Source: JBGAJN01 sp044224905
GTDB taxonomy: Bacteria; Verrucomicrobiota; Verrucomicrobiia; Limisphaerales; JBGAJN01
DNA length: 64,000 nt
Assembly (NCBI GenBank): GCA_044224905.1
Contig: JBGAJN010000001.1
Span: 930,001-994,000, forward strand
Reading direction: 5' to 3'
Part shown: positions 7,452-16,466 of the stretch, piece by piece
Layout of the letters: every line of letters starts with the position of its first letter
How positions within the stretch are numbered: position 1 is the first letter of the stretch
Program-made: the position numbers and the translations under genes
Notes under the pieces: generated by a model
What the model was told of the DNA's origin: nothing
What the model saw: only the letters and a program-made list of their open reading frames with translations
The model's database searches: none

Positions 7452-8771
7452 ATGCAACGCCGCCAGTTTCTTAAACTCTCCGCTGCCGCCAGCCTTGGCC
7501 TTTCCGCCGCGCCTTACATCCTGCGCGGAGCTGAACCCGGAAAGAAGTTCCGCACCGCGCTCATCGGCAGTGGTTGGTGGGGCAAAAATATTTTGAAAGA
7601 GGCAATGGCGAGCGGGCGTGTGAAAGTCACTTCGCTCTGTGATGTCGACGCGAACGTCCTGGAAATTGCCGCGGAGCAAGTGAATGACCTCAGTGGCGCG
7701 CAGCCGAAGACGTATCGCGACTTCCGCGAACTGCTCGAAAAAGACAAACCCGAGATCGTCATCATCGCCACGCCGGATCACTGGCACGCGCTCAACACCA
7801 TCGCCGCCCTCAAATCCGGCGCGCACGTCTTCGTCGAGAAGCCCACCGGTCACACGGTCAACGAAAGTCGCGCGATGCTCGCCGCCGCGCGCGCGAGCGG
7901 ACGCGTTGCGCAAGTCGGCATGCACCGTCGCATCGGTCCGCATCACGTGAGCGGGATGAAGTTTTTGAAAAGCGGCGCGGTTGGCAAAGTCGGCATGGTT
8001 CGTCTCTTCGCCCACGGCGGCGGCGGCGAGGAGAAGCCATCGTTGAACGAACGCGTTCCCGACAGCATGGATTGGGAAATGTGGTGCGGCCCAGCGCCGA
8101 AACGTCCGTTCAACAAACGCCTGCATCCCGGCGGCTGGCGCAACTTCCTCGATTACGGTAACGGCCAACTCGGCGATTGGGGACCGCACTGGCTCGATCA
8201 GGTTCTCTGGTGGAGTGGCGAGAAATATCCAAAGCGTGTGTTCTCCACGGCCGGTCGTCCGGTGCGCGGCGCCGCTGTGCTCAACGACAAAGAGCAGACG
8301 AGCGATTCACCTGATCATCAGGTGGCGGTTTACGACTTCGAACAGTTTACCTGTATCTGGGAGCATCGCCGTTTCGCCGACAACAACGCCGAGAAGCACA
8401 AGATTGGCGCCTACTTTTATGGCGAGAAAGGCACGCTTCACATCGGCTGGCGCGACGGCTGGACCTTTTATCCCACGAATGCCAAGGACAAAACTATTCA
8501 CGAGGACTCGCAGCTCCAAGAGCCCGACGGCCACAATCTCACGTTGCTCTGGGCGGACTTCATCAATGCGATCGAAGGTCGAAGCAAGGGCGTGGCGAAC
8601 ATCGAGCTCGCACACCGCGCGTCTGTGTTGCCATTGCTCGGCATGATTTCCTGGCGCGTGGGCCGCAGCATCAATTGGGACGGCGACAAGGAAACGATCA
8701 TCGGCGACGCCGACGCGAGCAAGCTCCTCAGCCGCCCGTATCGCGCGCCGTGGGTGTATCCGACGGTTTAA
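7452..8771 (+). CDS. Tat-exported Gfo/Idh/MocA family oxidoreductase
   Basis: A 439-residue protein starting MQRRQFLKLS, a twin-arginine signal ending near residue 27. Residues about 35-155 form an NAD(P)-binding Rossmann domain (ALIGSGWWGK, then SLCDVD), followed by the family signature VFVEKPTGH near residue 127, in which the EKP lysine is normally catalytic. The C-terminal domain carries G-x-x-x-D-W-G-x-H (GQLGDWGPHWLDQVL), with the histidine usual in the substrate site. Family members oxidise sugar or inositol hydroxyls with tightly bound NAD(P), consistent with export folded through Tat. It heads a plus-strand run of exported hydrolases. The substrate is not predictable. Confidence 0.9.
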   Translation: MQRRQFLKLSAAASLGLSAAPYILRGAEPGKKFRTALIGSGWWGKNILKEAMASGRVKVTSLCDVDANVLEIAAEQVNDLSGAQPKTYRDFRELLEKDKPEIVIIATPDHWHALNTIAALKSGAHVFVEKPTGHTVNESRAMLAAARASGRVAQVGMHRRIGPHHVSGMKFLKSGAVGKVGMVRLFAHGGGGEEKPSLNERVPDSMDWEMWCGPAPKRPFNKRLHPGGWRNFLDYGNGQLGDWGPHWLDQVLWWSGEKYPKRVFSTAGRPVRGAAVLNDKEQTSDSPDHQVAVYDFEQFTCIWEHRRFADNNAEKHKIGAYFYGEKGTLHIGWRDGWTFYPTNAKDKTIHEDSQLQEPDGHNLTLLWADFINAIEGRSKGVANIELAHRASVLPLLGMISWRVGRSINWDGDKETIIGDADASKLLSRPYRAPWVYPTV

Positions 8772-8795
8772 AAAGCGGAATCCGCTCCACTTGTC

Positions 8796-9950
8796 ATGCA
8801 CCGCCGTGAATTCATCCGTGCCGTGGGCGTCGCAAGTGCGGCCGTGTCGGCAGGAACGTTGCGGGCAGCCACCACGCAAGCTGCCACGAAAAGTTTCTTC
8901 ACCGTCGCCCAGCGCGGCGGACGCTGGTGGTTGATCACGCCGGAAGGCGCGCCGTTTTTCTCCGTCGCGCTCAATCACATCGATCCGGCGCCGCTGCGCT
9001 TCGTGGAGAATGGGAACCTCTGGCTGACGAAATATGGCAACTCGATGGAGCGATGGCTCAGAGAATCGGTCGCGCCGGATCTGCGCGCGTGGGGTTTTAA
9101 TTCCGTCGGTTGGACGCAGGAAGTGGTGACGCGTGGACCGACCAATCATCGGCACTCACGCGGTTTCACCTTCGAGGAGTATCAGTGGCTTGGTTTGCCT
9201 TACTGTCACCAGTTGCCGTTTGCGGATTTTCACCAGTGGGAGGCAGAGACGCGCCATCCGGATTTCGCGAGCGCGGAGTTTGCCGAATGGTGCGATTACG
9301 TCGCACGCGAGCACTGCGCCCGCATGGCTGGCGATCCGAAACTCATCGGCTATTTCTACATGGACTGTCCCACGTGGGTTCACACCACGAAGTTCAGCGC
9401 ATGGAAAGGGCCGCTGTTCGATCCGGAGAAACTCAAGAGCGAGGCAGGTCGCAATGAATTGTCCGAACTCGCCACGCGATACTATCGCATCACGCACGAC
9501 GCCGTCCGTCGTTACGATAAAAATCATCTCATCCTCGGCGACCGCTACGAAGCCAAGGCCGCGTTGCCCGAGGAAGTGGTGCGGGCTGCGTTGCCGTATG
9601 TGGACGTCTTGAGCTTCCAAGATTTCAGCGCGCCCGCGGCCGTGAAGGCGAACCTCATCCGCTGGCACGAACTCTCGGGCACGCCCGTGCTCTACGCCGA
9701 TGGTTGCCGCTCGCTGAGCGAGCCCAACGGCGGCCAGCGTCACGATGCGAAAGGCTACGCCGAAATCCTTGCTGCGTTGCGCGACGTGCGCGGCTGCGTC
9801 GGGATGCATCTCTGCGGCGCGTATCTTCGCAATCGAACCCGTCAACGCGGCCTGCGCGACGAACTCGAGCAACCGGATCGTGAAGCCGTCGCCGGGATTA
9901 CCGCGGCAAATCGCAAACATGCGGAGTGGACAAAGCAATTTGGCCATTGA
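8796..9950 (+). CDS. Tat-exported agarase-like glycoside hydrolase candidate
   Basis: A 384-residue protein beginning MHRREFIRAVG, a twin-arginine signal with cleavage near AATTQAA. The mature protein starts with G-G-R-W-W-L-I-T-P-E-G-x-P-F-F-S-V-A-L, the opening motif seen in agarase-like TIM-barrel hydrolases, then an N-x-V-G-W-T strand (FNSVGWTQE), GYFYMDCPTW and LGDRYEAK strands typical of clan A barrels. An acidic residue on each of the latter two strands could be catalytic, but this is not proven. It follows the Gfo/Idh/MocA gene by 24 bases and precedes the serine hydrolase by about 30, so co-transcription is likely. The family call is moderate; the sugar is unknown. Confidence 0.6.
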   Translation: MHRREFIRAVGVASAAVSAGTLRAATTQAATKSFFTVAQRGGRWWLITPEGAPFFSVALNHIDPAPLRFVENGNLWLTKYGNSMERWLRESVAPDLRAWGFNSVGWTQEVVTRGPTNHRHSRGFTFEEYQWLGLPYCHQLPFADFHQWEAETRHPDFASAEFAEWCDYVAREHCARMAGDPKLIGYFYMDCPTWVHTTKFSAWKGPLFDPEKLKSEAGRNELSELATRYYRITHDAVRRYDKNHLILGDRYEAKAALPEEVVRAALPYVDVLSFQDFSAPAAVKANLIRWHELSGTPVLYADGCRSLSEPNGGQRHDAKGYAEILAALRDVRGCVGMHLCGAYLRNRTRQRGLRDELEQPDREAVAGITAANRKHAEWTKQFGH

Positions 9951-9980
9951 TGACCTTGCTTCGGTGCATTGGAAACGATC

Positions 9981-11183
9981 ATGAATTTGTCGACCGGCTC
10001 CCGCATCAATGAGTGGATGAATTCATTGTTCCGACTTCGCGTGGGCGTTGCGTTGTGTTCAACGCTCGCGTTTCTCGCGATCAACTCTCCCGCGGCTGAG
10101 ACGGCGAAAACCGTCGCCGCCCAACTCCAGCCCTTCGTCGATAGCCATACCCTCGCCGGCGCGGTGACTCTTGTGGCGAACAAGGACAAGGTACTCGACC
10201 TCGAAGCGGTCGGCTACATGGACGTCGCCGCGAAGAAGAAGATGCGCACGGATTGCATGTTTTGGATCGCCTCGCAGTCGAAGCCGATCACCGCGTGCGC
10301 GCTCATGATCCTCGTGGATGATGGAAAAGTGAACCTGAACGATCCGGTGGAAAAATATTTGCCGGAGTTCAAAGGCCAGATGGTCGCGGCGGAACGGGAC
10401 GCGGATCACGTGCTGTTGAAGAAACCCAAGCATCCGATTCTTGTTCGCAATATTCTCAGCCACACGAGCGGCCTGCCATTCAAGTCGGCGATTGAGGAGC
10501 CGACGCTCGACCTGTTTCCGCTTGCGCTCCGCGTGCGTAGCTACGCGATGACGCCGCTGCAGTTCGAACCGGACAGCAAATATCAATACAGCAACGCGGG
10601 CATCAACACCGCCGGCCGCATCATCGAGGTCGTCAGCGGAATGCCGTATGAAAAGTTTCTCGAGACCCGAATCTTCAAGCCGCTCGGCATGAAGGACACG
10701 ACCTTCTCGCCGACGAGTTCGCAAATCCGACGACTCGCCAAGTCCTACAAGCCGAACGCCAAGAAAGACGGCCTCGAGGAAGTGCCGATCGGTCAGCTCC
10801 ATTATCCGCTCAATGACCCAACGCGCCAGCCGATGCCCGCAGGTGGCCTCTTCTCGACGGTGAACGATCTTTCGCTTTTCTACCGCATGATCGCCAACGG
10901 CGGCGCGTTCAACGGCAAGCGCATTCTCTCCGCGGCGGCTCTGCAGCAGATGACTTCGAAGCAGACCGGCAATCTCGATACGGATTACGGCTTCGGCATG
11001 AAAGTCGGCAAGACCGTCGGCCACGGCGGCGCGTATGGCACGAACTCGAGTTGGGATCCCGAGCACGGACTAATCACCATCTACCTCATCCAGCACGCAG
11101 GCTTCGGGCCCGATGGTAAAAAGATCCATCCCGCGTTTGTCACGATGGCGAATGATCTCTTCGGCACGCGGCCAGCGAAATAG
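9981..11183 (+). CDS. Secreted class C beta-lactamase-like serine hydrolase
   Basis: About 400 residues, in the serine beta-lactamase/penicillin-binding-protein fold. The S-x-x-K nucleophile box is SQSK (in WIASQSKPITA), the Y-x-N box is YSNAG, and the third box is a HGGAYGTNS motif instead of KTG, all as in esterase-like family members. The signal peptide (VGVALCSTLAFLAINSPAAE) follows an unusually long n-region, so the true start may be ATG 9969, 9981 or 10017; 9981 has a GGAAA a few bases upstream. It is one of three such proteins in the window. Substrate unknown; esterase or peptidase action on cell-envelope or plant-derived esters is possible. Confidence 0.85.
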   Translation: MNLSTGSRINEWMNSLFRLRVGVALCSTLAFLAINSPAAETAKTVAAQLQPFVDSHTLAGAVTLVANKDKVLDLEAVGYMDVAAKKKMRTDCMFWIASQSKPITACALMILVDDGKVNLNDPVEKYLPEFKGQMVAAERDADHVLLKKPKHPILVRNILSHTSGLPFKSAIEEPTLDLFPLALRVRSYAMTPLQFEPDSKYQYSNAGINTAGRIIEVVSGMPYEKFLETRIFKPLGMKDTTFSPTSSQIRRLAKSYKPNAKKDGLEEVPIGQLHYPLNDPTRQPMPAGGLFSTVNDLSLFYRMIANGGAFNGKRILSAAALQQMTSKQTGNLDTDYGFGMKVGKTVGHGGAYGTNSSWDPEHGLITIYLIQHAGFGPDGKKIHPAFVTMANDLFGTRPAK

Positions 11184-11202
11184 ATTCAGCGCCTCACCCA
11201 AA

Positions 11203-11967
11203 ATGAAAATCACTATTCTCTTCCTTTCGCTCTGCGCCAGCTTCCGCCTCGCGGCCGCCGAACTCCCCGCCACGTTGATGACCACGCCGGGCAAGTTGCT
11301 CGTGAGTGAAGATTTTGCGAAGCCGTTGCCGCCACCGGTTGGCAGCACGGCGAATTACGCGAGCGGATTTAAAGGTTGGCGCTGCAACGTGGCGACGCGC
11401 GGCGGGCATTGGGATGTCGTGGACGGCACATTCCGCGGCGCGGAGAATCCGGCGGTCAATCATCCGGCAACGGCGTCCATCGGATTTGATTTCAAAAACG
11501 TCGTCATCGCGTGCGAAGTGCGGATGCACGACGTGCCGATGAACGGTCGCAAAGCGCGCGGCTTCAGCGTGCGCACGACCGACGCGAAGGATTACGTGTG
11601 CAGCCTCGCCATCAGCACGAACGGCTTTCGCGTGGAAAAATCCGACAACGACCATGGCGGTCCGGACAAGCCGGTGCCGTTCGGCGAAATCAAAATGCCC
11701 GTGAAGCTCGGGGAATGGCAGAAGGTCGTGATCGAAATCCTCGGCGAAGAAATGGTCGGCACCGTGAACGGCAAAAGTCTAACCGGCCGGCATCCGTTGA
11801 TTGGCACCGACAAGAAGACCGTCATGTTCGTCTCGCAGGCCGAAGGCGCCGTGCGCAATCTGCGCATCTGGGAGGCGGAGCCGAATCCGGATTGGGCGAA
11901 GAACCGGGCGAAACTTCCCGCCGCAACCAACCCGCAGGACGCTAAACTTTCAGGAAAAATTAAATGA
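11203..11967 (+). CDS. Secreted DUF1080-like protein (3-keto-glycoside hydrolase family candidate)
   Basis: A 254-residue protein starting at ATG 11203 with a compact signal peptide (ITILFLSLCASFRLAAAE); the open frame continues upstream but overlaps the serine hydrolase. The mature part is a concanavalin-like beta sandwich: W-D-V-V-D-G-T-F-R-G near residue 67, a central strand (DFKNVVIACEVRMHD) and W-Q-K-V-V-I-E-I-L-G with a G-T-V-N-G-K-S strand near residue 185, the layout of DUF1080 proteins. Some members cleave 3-keto disaccharides made by Gfo/Idh/MocA enzymes. Its stop overlaps the next gene's ATG by 4 bases. Catalytic residues cannot be assigned by eye. Confidence 0.7.
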   Translation: MKITILFLSLCASFRLAAAELPATLMTTPGKLLVSEDFAKPLPPPVGSTANYASGFKGWRCNVATRGGHWDVVDGTFRGAENPAVNHPATASIGFDFKNVVIACEVRMHDVPMNGRKARGFSVRTTDAKDYVCSLAISTNGFRVEKSDNDHGGPDKPVPFGEIKMPVKLGEWQKVVIEILGEEMVGTVNGKSLTGRHPLIGTDKKTVMFVSQAEGAVRNLRIWEAEPNPDWAKNRAKLPAATNPQDAKLSGKIK

Positions 11968-13031
11968 CCATGAAGCAAAGCAAACTCACTCAAATCCGCT
12001 TTGCCCTTCGGGCGTGGCGTGCGCTGGCCGTGGCGGTTGTTGCGGTTGCCGCAATCAACGGTGGATCCGTCTTCGCACAAGCTGCAAGCGAAGCGAAAGC
12101 CGCAAAGCCCGCTGCGAGATCTTTCCAACTCCCTGCGGGCATCAAGCTCGAGAAAGACATTCCCTATATTCCTGATGGAGACGTAGCGCAGAAGCTCGAC
12201 ATCTATTTGCCCGAGCAACCGTCCGACAAACCGCTGCCGCTCATCGTGCATATTCACGGCGGTGGCTGGCGTGGCGGCAACAAGTTTCCGTGTCCGGTTG
12301 CTGGCATGGTGCTCAAGGGTTACGCCGTCGCGAGTGTCGAGTATCGCTTCAGCCAGAAGGCGATCTTCCCCGCGCAGATTCAGGATTGCCAGGCCGCGAT
12401 TCGCTGGCTCCGTGCTCACGCGAAACAATACAACTTTGATCCTGATCGCGTCGGCGTTGTCGGTGGTTCAGCGGGTGGACATCTGTCCGCGCTCGTCGGC
12501 ACGTCGGGCGGCAAGAAGGCGTTTGCACCCATCGGCGGCAACGAAGACCAAACCGACCGCGTGCAAGCCGTGTGCGACATTTTTGGCCCTGCGGATTTCA
12601 GCGCGGTCGTGCAACAGGCGGCGGACGATAAGAACGTGAAGAACATTTTCCAGTTCAATACGCCCACCGACCCTTACTCGTCGCTCATCGGCACGAAGCT
12701 CGACGACAAACCGAAGGCCGATGCCGTGAGCCCCGTGCATTACGTGAGCAAGGACAACCCGCCTTTTCTGATCCTCCATGGCACGCACGACGCCCTCGTT
12801 CCGCTTGCGCAGAGTGAGGAGTTCGCCACTGCGCTGAAGGCGAAAGGTGTCGCCGTCTGGTTGCAGCGCCTTCCCGGCTCCGGTCACGGTGGGCCGGCGT
12901 TCGGTAAGCCCTCAATTCAGAAACTCACGCAGGATTTCTTCGACAAGCATTTGAAGGGAGCGGATGTGAAGATCGTGTTGGTGTCGGAATCGGAAGTTGC
13001 TGTCGAGCCTCCGAGGCCGGCGGCCAAGTGA
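11964..13031 (+). CDS. Secreted alpha/beta hydrolase, carboxylesterase (BD-FAE-like)
   Basis: A 355-residue protein with signal-like hydrophobic segment (residues 15-35, ALAVAVVAVAAINGGSVFA). The hydrolase core holds the oxyanion motif HIHGGGWRGG, the nucleophile elbow GGSAGGH, an acid in HGTHDALVP and the histidine in GSGHGG, giving a full Ser-Asp-His triad. The layout fits the BD-FAE/Esterase_lipase family that removes acetyl or feruloyl groups from plant polysaccharides. It begins inside the stop of the DUF1080-like gene (ATGA, 11964-11967; a second ATG at 11970 is possible), so the two are translated together. The ester group removed is unknown. Confidence 0.85.
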   Translation: MTMKQSKLTQIRFALRAWRALAVAVVAVAAINGGSVFAQAASEAKAAKPAARSFQLPAGIKLEKDIPYIPDGDVAQKLDIYLPEQPSDKPLPLIVHIHGGGWRGGNKFPCPVAGMVLKGYAVASVEYRFSQKAIFPAQIQDCQAAIRWLRAHAKQYNFDPDRVGVVGGSAGGHLSALVGTSGGKKAFAPIGGNEDQTDRVQAVCDIFGPADFSAVVQQAADDKNVKNIFQFNTPTDPYSSLIGTKLDDKPKADAVSPVHYVSKDNPPFLILHGTHDALVPLAQSEEFATALKAKGVAVWLQRLPGSGHGGPAFGKPSIQKLTQDFFDKHLKGADVKIVLVSESEVAVEPPRPAAK

Positions 13032-13038
13032 GCGCTGC

Positions 13039-14664
13039 ATGCATCGTCGCCAATTCATTGCTGCCACCGTCACGGCCTCCCTGGCGGGAAGAAGGCTGCT
13101 TGGCGCCGAGACGCCGCGCGCCAAGGCGCCGTTCCGCCTCCTCTACAGCAACGACACGACGAACATCACGTCGTGCGTCAGCCCGTGGCACAAGAAGGGC
13201 GAGCCGTTTCGGTCGGAGATGCTTGAAGCCACCGTGGACGAAGTTGCCGGCACCGGAGTCGATGTGCACTTGCTCCAGCCCGGCCTCGGCATGGTGCCGA
13301 TGTGGCCGAGCAACGTCCTGCCGCTCGCAGAGCATTACGCGTGGATCAAGCAGCGCTACGGACAAGGGCCGGACTCGTTCGGCAAATACGTTCTCGGCGG
13401 CGGCGACGTGGTGAAGGTGTTCATCGAACGCTGCCGTCAGCGCGGACAGGCACCGTTCATTTCATTCCGGATGAACGACGCGCACCACAAGGAGTTCGTC
13501 GATCCCAAGCCCGGTGCAAAACCCGGCGGCAGCATCGGCATGAGCGTCACGCGTTTTTACGCGGAGCACCCGGAGTATCGCATCAAGCCCGGCTCGTTGC
13601 GCGGTGCGGACCTTGTGCAGAACTGGGCCGTGCCCGAGGTGCGGGCGCAGAAGTTCGCGCTGATCCGCGAGCTGTGTGAGAACTACGACCTCGACGGCCT
13701 CGAACTCGACTTCCTCCGTTTCTACAGTTTCTTCCGAACCGAAGAGACCACGCGCGAACAACGTTGCGCCATCATCACCGGTTTCGTGCGCGACGTGCGC
13801 GAACTTCTCGATCGCACCGCGCGCGATGGACGACGTCGCTGGCTCTGCGCGCGTGTGCCGTGTTACCTGCCGCCGCTCGACTTGCTCGGCATCGACCTGA
13901 CCGCGCTCGTGGCCGCTGGTCTTGATATGGTGAATGCGTCCGCGCATTACTACACCACGCAACAGCACGACCTCGCCGCGATCCGCAAGCAGGCGCGCGG
14001 CGCGGCGCTTTACTTCGAACTCTGCCACTCAACTTGGAACGGGCCGAAACTCCGCGAGGGTTACGACGAAGCTCCGTTCCGTCGTGCGACCCGCGAGCAA
14101 TTGCACACCTCGGCGCACCTTGCTTATGCGCGCGGCGCAGATGGCATGAGCCTGTTCAATTTCGCTTACTACCGCGAACACGGTGGCGCGGGTCGCGGGC
14201 CATTCGCCGAGCCGCCGTTCGATGCACTCAAAGGATTACGCGACGCCAAATGGCTCGCAACGCAACCACAGCATTGGTTCCTCGCTCCCAGCTGGCGCGC
14301 ACCGGGAATGAAACCCACGCAAGTCCCGCGCGAAGTCACGGCAGACAAACCGATGAAGTTCACGCTCAATCTCGCCGCGCCCGCGAACGGTTGGAAACGC
14401 GCCGGTCGCCTTCGCGTTCAGACCGAGAACGCGATCGGCAGCGGTCACTGGCAGGCTCGCCTAAACGGCAAGTTGCTTTCGCCGTCAGATGATGTGACCG
14501 AGCCATTTCCAAATCCCTATCCACCGATGCTCGGAACTGTGGAAACGCTCCGCGCGTGGCAGGTGCCCGCGACGCTGCTACGCGACGGCGTGAATCAAAT
14601 CGAAATCCAACTGGAAGCAGCCACCGCGAATCGCATCAATTACCTCGACCTCTCGGCTCGTTAA
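13039..14664 (+). CDS. Tat-exported glycoside-hydrolase-like protein
   Basis: A 541-residue protein; the start at 13039 gives MHRRQFIAATVTASLAG, a twin-arginine signal, and is preferred to an ATG 42 bases upstream. The middle is a TIM-barrel-like domain with strands FISFRMNDAHH, the D-G-L-E-L-D-F-L-R-F motif near residue 220, ALYFELCHSTW and DGMSLFNFAYY, the pattern of hypothetical glycosyl hydrolases of the GHL10/GH10-like group. The D/E residues of GLELD are candidate catalytic acids. From about residue 430 a beta-rich accessory domain follows. It sits 7 bases after the esterase gene. Substrate unknown. Confidence 0.65.
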   Translation: MHRRQFIAATVTASLAGRRLLGAETPRAKAPFRLLYSNDTTNITSCVSPWHKKGEPFRSEMLEATVDEVAGTGVDVHLLQPGLGMVPMWPSNVLPLAEHYAWIKQRYGQGPDSFGKYVLGGGDVVKVFIERCRQRGQAPFISFRMNDAHHKEFVDPKPGAKPGGSIGMSVTRFYAEHPEYRIKPGSLRGADLVQNWAVPEVRAQKFALIRELCENYDLDGLELDFLRFYSFFRTEETTREQRCAIITGFVRDVRELLDRTARDGRRRWLCARVPCYLPPLDLLGIDLTALVAAGLDMVNASAHYYTTQQHDLAAIRKQARGAALYFELCHSTWNGPKLREGYDEAPFRRATREQLHTSAHLAYARGADGMSLFNFAYYREHGGAGRGPFAEPPFDALKGLRDAKWLATQPQHWFLAPSWRAPGMKPTQVPREVTADKPMKFTLNLAAPANGWKRAGRLRVQTENAIGSGHWQARLNGKLLSPSDDVTEPFPNPYPPMLGTVETLRAWQVPATLLRDGVNQIEIQLEAATANRINYLDLSAR

Positions 14665-14738
14665 TTTCACAGCCCCACCCCGTTATTTTGAGCGGGCCGG
14701 TGATTGGCGAAGTTCGCGGTGAGTTTAAGAAACAGCAG

Positions 14739-16334
14739 TTATGGTTTTATCAGCCGATAAAACTTCATCGCGCGGTCGATCGGCACGGTGAACGCGATCC
14801 ACTCACCGACCACTTGCGGTGAGGCGACCTCGGGTTCCCACGCTTGGAACGGCGTGAGTGAGTCACAGGATTCCAACACGTACCCAGCGAATTCTTTGGG
14901 CCAGTACAGGACTAGATGATCACCTGACCGAAACAGGTTCAATTGCGGCGACGGCGTAGAGACGGCAGGCGGATCGCCGGGCGCGGGAGTCACGATGGGC
15001 CTTCGCACTGATAGAGCGCCGGCGTTATTGAACGCACCGGCCAACGTTGCGGGGCTCAAGTCGGGTTTGGTTACGGGGTTGATCCCAGTTGTTGTGGTTG
15101 CATTGGTTGACCGTTTCCGGTCACCGAGCTTCGTGGAATTTTCGCTCCGGATTTGAGTAAGGTTGATCCCGTATGCTTCCACGCTCAGGACGTTGTTAAA
15201 TTGGAAATCGCCAGGTAGAAATTGGCGGACCCACTGCAGTTGGCCGGAAGGGGAATATTTCGCGTGGAAAATGTTTGTGTGGTAACGGGATTCTGTTTTG
15301 ACCAATTGGTCGCCGTACATGGCAGTCTTAGTAAATATTCCGACGACGTGGGAATAACCCGAACCATCCACGGCGACGTTGAACGCGCCTCTGTTTCCTG
15401 GTCCGCCCGGTTTCGCCACCCAAAGTGTGTTTCCGCTAGAATCGTATTTGGCCAAGATTACGTCCGACATCGACGAGGCATGCACCGACAATTCCCCCTT
15501 GGGGTAGCTAGACCGGCTCATTGTTCCCGTTACATAAATGTTGTTGGCCAAATCGACCGTTGCCCCGCGAACTTGGAAATGGCTGTTCGTCACGCTCGAA
15601 GAACTGCTGCTCCCGACAACTTTGGCCCAAAGCAATTCTCCATCGTTGGCGAATTTCGCAATGTAAACACCGTGCGGGCCAGATGAATGAAGCGTCAGGT
15701 TTTCAAATTCCGCGGCTCCATAGAAATTACCTACGATATAGCATTCGCCGACAAGGTTCGCCGCCAATCCAAATGTTCCCGATGAGCCGGTACGCCGCAC
15801 CCATTGAGCGTTTCCGTCGCGGTCGAACTTGGCCAGAAATGCTTCATTCCCAGTTCGCTTCGCAATGTGATGGTTTCCAATCGTGGTGCCCCTATTACCC
15901 TGCAAGCGTAAAACCGCCAAGATTTCATTGTTTCCCCGTACGACTACTCGGCTTGGAGTCGTATTGGAAAACGTCTGAACCCATTTGAAATTCAATTCCC
16001 GGTCATATTTAGCCAGGTAACCCTCCCAAACAGCACCGATTCTTCCGGATGAATTCGTCGTATAGGAATGATTCGTAAGCGTCATCCCCCCAAATCGTCG
16101 CTCGCCAATGTACGAGCCGATGACGTAGCAGGAAACCTCCGAATCGGTCGCTACATCCACACCACCAAAGCTGGGAGGATTATTCTTTGAGAGTGCGCCC
16201 AAAACGAATACTCGAGCCCAATCAATTTCGGGATTCGATTCCCAACCGGTAGGCCCATACTTGTTGGCAGCTCCCAATCCAGTAGCAGTAAGAAAATAGC
16301 CCAATAGCAAAAGCCAGCAGGGAATCGTCTTCAT
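14739..16334 (-). CDS. Secreted SBBP-type beta-propeller protein
   Basis: A 531-residue protein with a signal peptide (WLLLLGYFLTATGLGAA). Residues about 40-400 contain repeated units built as Y-V-x-G-x-F/x then A-K-Y/F-D-x-x-G-x-x-x-W (for example LAKFDRDGNAQWVRRTG, LAKYDSSGNTLWVAKPGG, HAKYSPSGQLQWVRQF), the SBBP repeat that folds into propellers. The last 75 residues carry the module L-V-L-Y-W-P … W … M-K-F-Y-R-L shared with two other secreted proteins in this window. Codon and base use is less GC-rich than the plus-strand neighbours, which may mean recent gain. It is convergent with the glycoside-hydrolase gene and divergent from the FAD oxidoreductase. Confidence 0.75.
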   Translation of the reverse strand: MKTIPCWLLLLGYFLTATGLGAANKYGPTGWESNPEIDWARVFVLGALSKNNPPSFGGVDVATDSEVSCYVIGSYIGERRFGGMTLTNHSYTTNSSGRIGAVWEGYLAKYDRELNFKWVQTFSNTTPSRVVVRGNNEILAVLRLQGNRGTTIGNHHIAKRTGNEAFLAKFDRDGNAQWVRRTGSSGTFGLAANLVGECYIVGNFYGAAEFENLTLHSSGPHGVYIAKFANDGELLWAKVVGSSSSSSVTNSHFQVRGATVDLANNIYVTGTMSRSSYPKGELSVHASSMSDVILAKYDSSGNTLWVAKPGGPGNRGAFNVAVDGSGYSHVVGIFTKTAMYGDQLVKTESRYHTNIFHAKYSPSGQLQWVRQFLPGDFQFNNVLSVEAYGINLTQIRSENSTKLGDRKRSTNATTTTGINPVTKPDLSPATLAGAFNNAGALSVRRPIVTPAPGDPPAVSTPSPQLNLFRSGDHLVLYWPKEFAGYVLESCDSLTPFQAWEPEVASPQVVGEWIAFTVPIDRAMKFYRLIKP

Positions 16335-16466
16335 TTGATATTTCTTTACGCCTGCCGCGCGAATCTGTCACGGGCAATGATTCATCGATGGGGCGGACAG
16401 TGTCCGAAAGTAGGCGGCGCGATTTATCTTTCTCGGCTCGGTTGTTCAGCGAAAATGGACGCAGCC